Assembly: GCF_958295425.1 (NCBI RefSeq)
Contig: NC_081145.1
Coordinates: forward strand, 15,901,443-15,965,442
DNA from: Solea solea
Lineage: Eukaryota; Chordata; Actinopteri; Pleuronectiformes; Soleidae
Direction of reading: 5' to 3'
Length of the DNA stretch: 64,000 bases
Below are positions 1 to 9,737 of this stretch, in pieces (positions within the stretch are counted from its first letter, which is position 1; each line of letters begins with the position of its first letter). A program made the translations under genes and the position numbers. Under the pieces are notes generated by a model. It made no database searches. It saw only the letters and a list, made by a program, of their open reading frames with translations, and was not told where the DNA came from.

Positions 1-2
1 GA

Positions 3-110
3 TAGAGGAAGAGGTCATCCCTGAGCTTTCCCTCTGAGCTGATGTCTATCATTCCCACAGCCTTTTTCAAATTTGCGAAAGTCAGCATCATTTTCATTCT
101 CTTATCTCAG
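3..110 (+). repeat. Dispersed repeat, copy 1 (intron upstream of exon A)
   Basis: It aligns by eye with 1138-1246, sharing gaggtcat, ctgagctttcc, tctgagctga, gtctatcatt and tatcattttcat-like blocks with small indels. It is therefore a repeat family rather than unique intron. Family name unknown. Confidence 0.75.
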
Positions 111-141
111 TCGTTTACTGTCCTTCACCTTCTATCTCCAG

Positions 142-283
142 TGTGTCTTTGGTGAACAAAGCGGTGGTGGACTACTTCTTTGTGGAGCTGGGAGTGGAAA
201 GGCACTTTGAGGCGCTGCGCCACTTCCTGCTGATGGAGGACGGCGAGTTTGCACAGTCTCTCAGTGATCTGCTCTTTGAAAAG
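142..283 (+). CDS. tubgcp6: tubgcp6 coding exon A (first in window)
   Basis: The acceptor is ...ctccag at 136-141 and the donor gtgacg begins at 284. Base 142 completes a codon started in an exon outside the window. The exon encodes the start of the GRIP2 segment, with HFLLMEDGEFAQSLSDLLFE as its hallmark. Confidence 0.93.
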
Positions 284-3200
284 GTGACGTCCTTTCACAA
301 TTGTCACTGCCATTGTTGCATATGGTTTGGTAACAAGGTCAAATGTCCCTGCCTGTCCTTGAACGACAACACGCTTGAAATGCTTACTTGTATTTAGTGA
401 TATTTACCTGAAGCCTGTGAGAACATGGACAGGTAACCCTCCGTCATGACTACAGATCAAAACCTGAGAATCGTATGTGTGATAGTGAGATATTGTCTCA
501 TTTTCTGAAAAAAATATCTTATATAAATATAACCTTGACTTTTGTGCTTATACTGCACATGTTATCATATTGTAATCATTGTGACTAACGGGACAGAGAG
601 AGATGTCACCTACAGTGAGAAATACACACATTCTGAGCCCCACGCTTCACTTCTCCTCAGTGTTACGAAGCCTTTCTGATAATTGTGTTTTATCTCATTG
701 TTCTCAATTTGTCACCTGCAGATTTACTGATTTGTTTTCAGTCTCATTGCTAGTGTGATCAGCTGTTTTGAATACCTGCATACCTGTATGCAGTTTCTTA
801 ACTATCCTTTTACAAGTGGTTGATAATTTGTTTTTCTAGAGCACAAAATCTAATCACTAATGTTTTACCATAGACCGTATATATAAAAATGGGCCAAGTG
901 ACATTTTCATCCATGATTTCTGCCCACAGAAAGGGAGCGGTATTTTTAGCACTGGTGTTCTTAGCTTTAAATTTCTATACACATATTTCTATTCTATGTG
1001 ACAAAGTGGAGTTTCATTAGAATGCAGAGACTTTGAACTGTTTTCTCTTTGCAGCTGGCCATTCACTGAAAGGACATTCCTCAAATCCCACTCTTATAGA
1101 AATGAAAATTGCTCAGTAATAATGAAAAGTAATAGGATGGAGGGAGAGGTCATTCCTGAGCTTTCCTCTGAGCTGAAGTCTATCATTACCACCCATTTAA
1201 ATTTGCAATGTCAGTATCATTTTCATGCTGTTTTTATTATCTCTCTTTTATTTAAACTGTGTATAAAAATGGACATGGTCTTCCAGTTTGAAAAGGGAAG
1301 CCCTGGAAGTAATATGTAGTGATACACAGTTAGCCACAAGTTCGAAAGGAACTCCATTTGAATGGAAGTCTATGGAAAAATTTGTATAAATTTCGATTAT
1401 AGACATTCACATGATGTCTATATAATTCCAATTTAGGGAAAAGTGCATGATAAAGAATGGCTCATATGAGTGGACACCGGTGTGATAGGCAGCCGGTATC
1501 GTCCACTAGGTGTCTGCCATGACACCGTGGTCAAACCGTGAATCTCGAGGCCTCAAAATGGGAATTTTGTTTTGCAGCTATACACAGTTTATGTGTTTTA
1601 CCCCCCAAACCCTGTCCTTTCTCTTTGTCCTTTCAAACCGCCTCTGCTCACGCTCAAACTTTGTATTTGAGCAGAGGGCACACAAACAGCTTGATCAAAA
1701 GGAGAAGCCTGCAAGCTGAAACACGGGACATTTGTGCATCAATAGCATGTCTGAGAGCAGACAAACAGGAGCAAAACAAATTTGCAAATCAGCAGGAGGC
1801 TGTTTGAGTGAGAGGACAGGGTTTTTGAGGGGAAAGCTCTGCAAAATATAAACATGAAGTAAAGAACGGTGACCACACTCTTGAGTCAAGGTGGAAAGAA
1901 TGCCTCCCTATCATCAAACTGTAAGAATTGAATGTCTGCCGTTTCTTTGTGCGAGTTTTGCAGTTGCTGCGGCACTGCCAGATTTCTAAATGACTAAAAA
2001 TCAAGGCCAAAATTGTTGCCATGTAATAACAAACGCAGGTTTTGCCGAAACATTTGTGTACATCTGTCTCTTGAGGCCCATGAAACAGAAGGCTTTTGTT
2101 CCAGTCAAAGACAACACCATCTGATTTCACTGATTAGCACACCATAGGTTGGGATGGGAATGAATCACTGTCATCAAGCACTTGTGGTGTTGTTGACGGT
2201 GTTCTGCCAACATTTCGACATTCGTCATTTAAAACAAAAGGTGAAGTATGGCCAGTTTCCCTTGTTTGACTTGATGTAGTTATTTGACTGATGTCTCCTC
2301 CACCCAGCTGGGCAGTGGTCAGACTCCTGGCGAGCTGCTGACTCCTTTTGTCCTGAACTCCATCCTAAGCAAGGCCTTGCAGTACAGCTTACATGGTGAC
2401 ACTCCACTGGCTGCCAACTTCACCTTTGCCCTTCGCTTCTTCCCCGAGACGTTTCACCCACATGCCCCCGACTCTCTCAACTGTCTGGAGCTACGCTACA
2501 GGGTGAGTGAGTGAGTGAGTGAGAGAGAGAGAGAGAGAGAGAGGCTGTGTATGGCTGTGTCAGCATGAGTGGCAGCTTGAATGTGACAACCTGTCATCTT
2601 TTGACTAACTGCTCTGGGTATGGAAATTAGCTTATCGCACGTTTAAATGGCTGAACCTTGTAGACTGATTAGAGTCGGGTCTCTTGGGTGACACACAAAG
2701 TGACTAATGCTGCACATATTGTCCTCTCTTCTTGTGTTTGTCACCCGCCTCTCTCCCTCCCTCCTTCCCTCTATCTACCTACCTATGTTCTGAATTCTTA
2801 CTTCTTTTCTCTATCGTTCTCTTGTTTTATGTGTTTTGCTCAGCCTTTCTCTCCCCATGTGTCTCTTTCCCCATTCCGCGTTGCCCCTTCCCCCATTTCT
2901 CACCACTCTGCCATATCGTCACAATCCTCTCACCTCCTTTATCAACATCCTTGCATTCGCACCTCCCATCGCCTCATCTGTCACTCTCCCTCTACCTGTT
3001 TTACCCTCCAACGCGTGTTTCACTTTGCTTTCTTTCACACTCTCTTGCTCTAACACCTTTGCAAACTTGTTTTATGTTTCCCTTGTTGTTGATGTCTCCG
3101 TCTCTCTTTTCCCTTTTGTCATCGCTCAGGTGGACTGGCCACTGAACATCATCATCACGGACAGCTGCATGAACAAATACAACCGCCTGTTTTCATTCCT

Positions 3201-5557
3201 GCTGCAGCTTAAACACATGGTGTGGAGCCTCCGTGATGTCTGGTTCCACCTCAAGAGAACAGGTGAGAAGACGGAGAGCAAGTGATTCAGACTCCGCTTA
3301 GAATCCACTGAACCTCTGAGCTGAGGCTCCTCCTCTTGTTCCTTCAGCTGGTTATGAAATATTCATGTTGCAATTCCTTTACATTTTATTTATACATAGC
3401 ACATCGCATTCCAGTGCGATTGTTGTTATTTTCACATGAGGGAAAAATAGGAACCTTAGATGATTTTAAACCATTAATTTGGCAGTCATTTAAAAATAAT
3501 CCCTAAATTGCAATCAAAAAGTAATACTTTCTACTGTGGGTCATAATCTACATTCACAGACGATGTCCAAATCTGGTATTTACTGACAGACAGACAGACA
3601 ACTTTATTAATCCATTTGGGAGGTTCCCTCGTGAAAATTAACAGCTCCAACATCCACACACAGCACTGTTAAAATTAGAGTCACACTTTACAGGAGACCG
3701 TGGGTACTGTGGGTAATTCTGCTCACAGACAGATAAATAAACAACCAAACAGACAAACATAACCTGCTTAATAATTCTGGATGATATGAGAATACATTTT
3801 TATACAATTCCGTATCGATATATATCATGAATTAAAATCAAATTGCACACAGGTTGTTTTTCTGGGCTCATGAAAAGTTTTGTTTACAGATCTGCTGTTT
3901 ATGATGTGTATTACATGCTTAAAATACAGTTATTACTCTTCATTTCAGCTAATACCTGGTTTATTTCTGTGGCTTTTTAAATGATGCTAAGTGAAGGAAA
4001 TTTTTATTGTGTTTGAAACAATGAAATGTGGCCAAATTTTGCTATCGCATAAAAGAAGCGTTAAGTCAGTGTTTTAATTATAAACTTGTCGATTCCATGT
4101 ATTTTTGAATCAATATATGTAACACTAAATTTAGTCATATTTAGTCAAGGAGGTCGCAGCCCATTCAGCCTACTGTCTCAGTTATATTTTGGCAGATCTT
4201 GATATTTGATATCGTTTACCGAAATCAATGCTGATAATATCTTGCATGCCCAGTAAATACTAAATGCCTGTGAATGTGAACGCCTTTCCTTGATATGATC
4301 TGTCCAACTATAGGATACAGAAAAAGCAGTAAAATGATCACATTTGAGAGTCAAAGATGAGCATCTGTTCTGTTTGTCCTTGGAGAACTGATCGTGACTC
4401 TGTCTCTGTCAGCACTGGTGAAAGGTGCAGGTCGCTCGGTGCAGTTTCGTCAGCTGCAGCTTTACAGACACGAGATGCAGCATTTTGTCAAGGTGATACA
4501 GGGATACATCGCCAACCAGATCCTGCAGGTGTCGTGGAGCGAGTTCACCGCCAAGCTGGCCACTGCCAGCGACCTGGACGCCATCCACCGCACACATGCA
4601 GACTACCTCAACAGAGCCATCTTCAGGTGAGCCCCTGGGACTGCTCTGCAACGATTACGGTCATTTCTGTGCTCAAATCATGAATTGCAGTCAAAGAGAA
4701 GACCGTTTGGAACAAGACCAGATGTCCTTGTTTCCACTTTTGTGACTTTGGAATATATTTCTGCAACTTACAACTGTAGATTGTGTTGTATGATGTAACC
4801 TTACACATAACACCACTACTACAAATTAGTATTATGACAAAAATGATTGAGCCACCTCTTATTCAAATTCCAGCTGGATCTTGGGATCACTTTTAAACCA
4901 AATGAACGATTTAATCTCATGCGAAAAAATGTGTCACTATCAACACTTTTTTTTCCTGTGTCTATTCTGAGAACGTCTTAGAGGTCACCTCAAAGTTCTC
5001 TGACATGTTTCCTTGACTTTGCACTCCTCCTGTCTTTCTGGCCTCCACAGGGGTTTGCTGACAGAGAAAGCTGCTCCAGTCATGAACATCATCCACAGCA
5101 TTTTCAGTCTGATCCTCAAGTTCCGGGCTCAGCTGATCACGCAGCCATGGGACACCCAGCACGGGGAGGCGGTGCACCCCAGCTTCATTGCCATGCAGCA
5201 GTCGTACAACACCTTTAAGTATTACTCGCACTTTCTTTTCAAAGGTAAGGACGCAGTATCCTGTGTCAAAGCAAAGTCAATGCAAATTGTGTGTGTTTAT
5301 TTGCATTCAGCCAGCTGCCACTGAAGCAGCTCTGGTCCCTTCATGTTGTGATTGTTCTCAAATATAATTTTTATTGAGCACTTCATTTACGCACAACAGT
5401 TACCACCATTACCACTAACATTGTCAACTTAACAGATTTAACAAGTGTTTCTTTTCTTCTCTCAGTGGTGACCAAGCTGGTTAACCGAGGATACCAGCCT
5501 CATCTGGAGGATTTCCTCCTTCGCATCAACTTCAACAACTACTACAAGGACACCTAA
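142..5557 (+). CDS. tubgcp6: Gamma-tubulin complex component 6, C-terminal part (six last coding exons)
   Basis: This is the 3' end of the GCP6 gene; the rest lies left of the window. GCP6 is a core subunit of the gamma-tubulin ring complex, which nucleates microtubules at the centrosome. Coding exons are 142-283, 2308-2502, 3130-3262, 4413-4626, 5051-5244 and 5466-5557, all with AG/GT borders. Together they give about 322 residues ending in TAA. The reading covers the C-terminal gamma-tubulin-binding GRIP2 region: VSLVNKAVVDYFFVELGVE, HFLLMEDGEFAQSLSDLLFE, VLNSILSKALQYSLHGDTP, VQFRQLQLYRHEMQHFVKVI, RGLLTEKAAPVMNIIHSIFS, VTKLVNRGYQPHLEDFLLRI. These match my recollection of vertebrate TUBGCP6 closely and continuously, which sets it apart from GCP2-5. 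No frameshift or internal stop is seen. The introns of 4627-5050 and 5245-5465 hold nothing notable. Confidence 0.96.
284..2307 (+). other. tubgcp6: tubgcp6 intron with dispersed repeat sequence
   Basis: No coding signal is seen. The stretch 1138-1246 is a degenerate second copy of 3-110, in the same orientation. Sequence at 872-910 and 1255-1320 (core tataaaaatgg) resembles a non-autonomous element common in fish genomes. The remainder is unique and AT-rich. Confidence 0.6.
1138..1246 (+). repeat. Dispersed repeat, copy 2
   Basis: This is the direct-orientation partner of 3-110. It is followed at 1255 by gtgtataaaaatggacatgg, a motif I associate with teleost miniature elements. Confidence 0.75.
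2308..2502 (+). CDS. tubgcp6: tubgcp6 coding exon B
   Basis: The exon has 65 whole codons, from LGSGQTPGELLTPFVLNS to CLELRYR. The acceptor is cacccag. The donor at 2503 is the first unit of a GTGA microsatellite (see findings). Confidence 0.95.
2503..2543 (+). repeat. (GTGA)n-(GA)n microsatellite overlapping a splice donor
   Basis: Tandem GTGA units start exactly at the exon B donor and pass into a pure GA run. Confidence 0.95.
2544..3129 (+). other. tubgcp6: tubgcp6 intron with long pyrimidine-rich tract
   Basis: From about 2735 to 3128 the + strand is dominated by C and T (ctctccctccctccttccct and similar). The overlapping open frames here come from this composition and are not coding. 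Confidence 0.8.
3130..3262 (+). CDS. tubgcp6: tubgcp6 coding exon C
   Basis: The exon starts in phase 0 with VDWPLNIIITDSCMNKYN and ends within HLKRT, with one base of the next codon before gtgaga. It is preceded by about 390 nt of pyrimidine-rich intron. Confidence 0.95.
3263..4412 (+). other. tubgcp6: tubgcp6 intron with teleost repeat fragment
   Basis: Around 3583-3700 lies gacagacagacaactttattaatcc, shown here only by its core caactttattaatcc, a motif typical of a widespread fish repeat. The rest is AT-rich with no coding signal. Confidence 0.5.
4413..4626 (+). CDS. tubgcp6: tubgcp6 coding exon D
   Basis: The exon encodes LVKGAGRSVQFRQLQLYRHE through HADYLNRAIF and ends with AG of a split Arg codon before gtgagc. 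It is the most conserved stretch by eye: EMQHFVKVIQGYIANQIL. Confidence 0.95.
5051..5244 (+). CDS. tubgcp6: tubgcp6 coding exon E
   Basis: The exon encodes GLLTEKAAPVMNIIHSIFSL through MQQSYNTFKYYSHFLFK. The acceptor is ccacag and the donor gtaagg. Confidence 0.95.
5466..5557 (+). CDS. tubgcp6: tubgcp6 last coding exon and stop
   Basis: The exon encodes VTKLVNRGYQPHLEDFLLRI and ends NFNNYYKDT-stop. The TAA is at 5555-5557. Confidence 0.95.
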
Positions 5558-6035
5558 GTGGAGTGCTGCAGTATCAAAGCTGTGTATCAGCTTGTTGTCC
5601 AAATTAAATAGATCAATTTAATTATTTACACGTTTAGAATCTCCAAAATTAAGTTTGGAAAAAAAAAAAACATCAAAAACACTCCTGGACCGTACAGTAT
5701 ATTAAGGAATGGTTTGACATTGAAACCACATTAGGAAATTAAACCGCATCAGTTTGCAGGATCTGAGCTACATGCCTGCTGCTTGATTAATTACACTGCT
5801 TCTTAAAACTGTATGCTGCCAAAGTTTGTAATTGTGATGAACCTTATGCCCACTGTAATGCCTCCCGTGCTCAGTTGGGCCTCCGGCTGTGTAGAATGTA
5901 AATGCACATAAACGTAATCGCAGTTCTATGTAAATACAAGGGATAATGCGTTCTTTAATATATGCAAATATCATTTGCTGTTGGATCGTAAAGAGTTTTT
6001 TTTTATGATGTAAATAAACATTCATTGAGTGAAAA
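5558..6035 (+). other. tubgcp6: Probable tubgcp6 3'UTR
   Basis: AT-rich sequence runs from the stop to a canonical AATAAA. The end is inferred from that signal. Confidence 0.6.
6013..6018 (+). terminator. tubgcp6: Candidate tubgcp6 polyadenylation signal
   Basis: AATAAA in gatgtaaataaacattc lies about 455 nt after the stop and is followed by TG-containing sequence. Confidence 0.6.
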
Positions 6036-6155
6036 GTATCAAAGCATGTGCATTTTTCCAAGAAAAGAAGGAAAAGATAAGTGCAATGCATAGTTGTAAG
6101 TGGACTCTATCGACTTCTATTTACAAAAAGTTTTCTTTTAACTATGAATTGTGCT

Positions 6156-6161
6156 TTTATT
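6156..6161 (-). terminator. appl2: Candidate appl2 polyadenylation signal
   Basis: TTTATT on the + strand reads AATAAA on the - strand, about 1.4 kb past the appl2 stop. ATTAAA variants near 6674 and 6710 are closer alternatives. Confidence 0.35.
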
Positions 6162-7547
6162 CTTCAATTAACAGGCTGCAACTGTCATCTTCTTCATATG
6201 TCAAAGTCGTCCATTATTTACGTCAGTTTACGCCATGATTCGTGAGTAGCTCATCATCCTCATCATCACCTCTAATTATTACTTCACTGGCAGAAAAAGC
6301 ACTTCTACACAAAGTTTCCACTTTGTACTAAAGAGCTCCGGTGTGAAGTAGCGGGAGAAGCAGATGCCAGGCAGAATGAAGTAACTTTCCTGTTGATTTC
6401 GTTCACACGGAGCCTTATGGCATTTTCCCGGCATGTTACACCTCAGATGTGTTGGAAATTGAAATTAAAGACACGGAGCTGCAGTGCGTTCTAGAGGGAA
6501 GGATGTGTTTCACAGATCAATTACTTTCCATGTGCTTTCTGTTCTGATTAGTATTCATATGAATCTGCCCAGTCTGCCTACGTGTGTAACTGTAACCATC
6601 TGGAGGTTCCTTTGAAGTATTACAGCTCAGTGAAGAAATGATAATCTTGTCCAAAGAGAAGGAGAGAAAACAATTTAATCAGTCTTACTGCGTTTTGTCT
6701 CTGAAAGATTTTAATGCAATCGAGTGATTTAACATCATACAGACAATTAGACAGAACATATTTACACAGGCGTTCAAGAAATTGAGTGCAAAGTAGTTTT
6801 TAACTGTACAAAAAAAGATTGGGGCTCCTCGAAGACATGGCATGCGGATCATTATGTTAAGACTGGATTTGTACAAGTAGAGAAGAGGTTGGTCAAACTT
6901 GACATTAATTCAGTTTTAGTGGTAAGCTTAGATAGTCGGTATACAGAGTCAGAGTAGACTCACTAATGCCTATTGTTTCCACAGCTTCAAGACACATATT
7001 TATGCTCACAGAATAACAAGAACAAGCAACGCAGCAGTCACTGCTCGGCAGATAAAATCAACATGACAAAGACTTTAACCAGATCTTTAAAAAAAAAAAA
7101 GCCCGTCAAACGTCTCATTTGGTACATTCTGTAGCAATTAAATGTTATTAAAACAGACATAAACATTGGAGGTGCAATCATGTTTCCGTACTAATAAAAG
7201 GTAATAAATGCTCCAAACAGTCTTCAAACTATATAAAATTAAAATAAATGCAAAACTAAACTGAAGCAAATGATTTCACTACCTTGTGGTTAACAAAATA
7301 ATAATATGTCCCTTTGTACCAATGCTGTTAAAATGTGGAAAAGCAGATGTAAGGGTGCAGCTATGGGATATGATTTAAGTTCCAGGTAACTTGCCCTGTA
7401 AACGTCTCCTTCATTATCACAACCTATTATTATCACTGGAGATGTAGTAACACTGGGTTAGTGGAAGTGTTATTGATGCAGTACCAGAGTTAGAGTTTAG
7501 TGGTCATGTTGAAACCTTCAATCAGCTTGTTGCTCTGGTCCCTCGTA
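6162..7547 (-). other. appl2: Probable appl2 3'UTR / convergent intergenic region
   Basis: No coding signal is seen on either strand. It is inferred to be mostly appl2 3'UTR because of its place between the stop and the candidate poly(A) signals. Confidence 0.45.
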
Positions 7548-9737
7548 CTAGGCTTCAGACTCCAGGTCTTCTTGTCCTGCTCCATTGCTTATGTCGCCCG
7601 TCTCGGGCTCCAGCAGCAGGAACTTCCCATCGTTGGTAAATGGCATGTTCTTCATCAGCTGGGCCAGAGCCTCTGGATCCTGAAAGAAAATGGTTGAATC
7701 TGAATGTACATTTGTATTTAAGATCCTCAGCCTGTGGCCAAATTATCACCTTTTAATTCTGTTAAGTTTGGGGGAGGTTTTAGTGTTGACCACTGCCCTC
7801 TAGTGGTTGTATTCCTGACTAGCTTCATTTACACCTTCAATTTACAATTTTTTTTAATCTGGTAATTTACCATACACACAATAGTATAGCATGTTTAAAA
7901 GACAAGGATTAAGGTCTTTTTTTAATACATTATAAATATGGTGCATATGACTTAATTGGCAGAAAGTTTGGGGGCATGGGAACTTTGGAGAAAAAAGTTT
8001 GATCCACATGACATTGTCTTAATTTTTGTCAGTGGGAACATTATAAAATATGTATTTTATTGTTTATTAGTTTCCCTTGTGTTGGGTGAGGGCGTTACCT
8101 TCTTGGCTTCTGTAATGTCCTTTGCCAAACTTATGGTGTAACATATCTGTGAACAAAGACAACACGATGACCTTCAAGTATACATTTTTTTTTTTTTGCA
8201 ACATGTGACAAAAAACGTTGGCGTTTGATGTGTCGACCTTTTCGCCCTCAGTGTTGCTCTCAAATACGAAGGCGCTAAACGAAGGCTCTCCCTCTTCGCC
8301 GCCGCCGTCGCTCCAGTCTCTGCTCTCCACCACGAATCCCATCAGCCTCCCGTTCTCTTGGTGAGCTGCAAACTGACACACCTCTTCAGCCTGGAACTGT
8401 GTGGTGAAGTGAGGGGAGATGTGAGGTTTTTGAACATGTTGAACATGAACGTTAATACTGATTGGTTCTTTTGTGATACTCACACTTATTCTTGTAACTT
8501 GAGTCTGTGGGTCAATCAACCTGTTGTAGAGACAAAGTGAAGACTTCAGAGGAGGAATATTTATCTGATAATATCTGATTTTATCTGATCATCTCTGTCT
8601 TTGACAGTTTTCTGGGACAAGCTCAGACAGTGGAACTTGTCCTTCGTGTCTGACGGAGTGCGTCTGGGCATATTTCCTACTCATGGACGAACATTACTGT
8701 TTCACATTGCACACATTACCAATGTGAGTTTGTCATAGTTTAGTTGAATAACCCAAGTGAAGTACAACTGCGCTTTGTTGCCGATGTTGATGCTTTAATG
8801 ATGCTTCAGAAAGTTTTTGTTCCACGGACCTTCCTCACTCTATCAATAACATATTAAGAGCAGTGAGTCACCTTGAGACAGTTAAGAGGAATTTTGTAGG
8901 TCAGGCTTTTACAAGAACATTTCTTGTGTACAAGACCATTGAACTTTGTGTATTTTTTTAAACTGAATGATACAATTTAGCTGTACAGTGCAATGTGTTT
9001 TAAACATGTTTACCAAGTGAGAGCTCCAGCACGATCCATCTCACCATTCGTGGTTTGTTTTTTTCTGTTGCATAAAGGTCAACAGGAAACTGATTCAATA
9101 TGCACAAGCTTATAGAGAGATACAGCGCCAGACGAACACCGCCAATAAAACGATTTTCTCCTCCGCATGTTTACTCGGACTCTGCAAGTTGTCCGATCAC
9201 CCGTCTTAGTCGGACTACAGCCTTAGTACGATTAAACTGAGCATGTAAACGTACGAGTGTTGCGTTTTCGTGTCTATGACGACTTAGCACATCACCTTAA
9301 GAGTAGGAAAAGTCTGATGACTCTGCCCAACGCCTTGGCTGAAAATGCCAAGAAGAACACCCATGGAAAGACTCCTAATCCTTATAGTCCTGACTTGCGC
9401 AGACACACAGACAGCCTCTGTGTGTGTCACAAAGTGGCAGCAGGAGAAGACGTGTCTTCGCCACAGCAGTGTCTCTGACAGTCGCTACAGAAGCTTATGA
9501 ATGCCTGCCATGGTTATACACTTAAGGTCCAACACTTCATGAAAGATGGGACACATGTTTACCTAAGGCTACTGCTGGTGACCATAAGGTGGGACTCTGT
9601 GGTCCTGAAGATGTTGTGAATGGCTCGGGCAGCCAGCACCTGCCTCATGGCCTCATAGATCACCTCGCGGTTGTCGCCACAGCGAACTGCCATGGAGCCC
9701 AGGAAGCGCACTGCAAATACTTGCTGCAGGAGAGAGT
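7548..9737 (-). CDS. appl2: appl2 PTB-domain and C-tail block (exons 17-21)
   Basis: The PTB domain covers roughly residues 485-630. Exon 17 gives FAVRFLGSMAVRCGDNREV and QVLAARAIHNIFRTTESHLM. Exon 18 (37 nt) gives LIDPQTQVTRIS. Exon 19 gives VCQFAAHQENGRLMGFVVES and AFVFESNTEGEK. Exon 20 (48 nt) gives ICYTISLAKDITEAKK. Exon 21 gives DPEALAQLMKNMPFTNDGKF and ends ESEA-stop, as APPL proteins do. A Gly/Glu-rich insert (WSDGGGEEGEP) sits where vertebrate APPL2 varies. Confidence 0.93.

Noticed and set aside
2688..3285. Three overlapping + strand open frames of 121-149 codons
   Set aside because: They come from the pyrimidine-rich intron; only 3130-3262 is real coding sequence, in the tubgcp6 frame.
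8067..8519. A single 150-codon - strand frame as an independent gene
   Set aside because: It is a read-through of three appl2 exons and two short introns.
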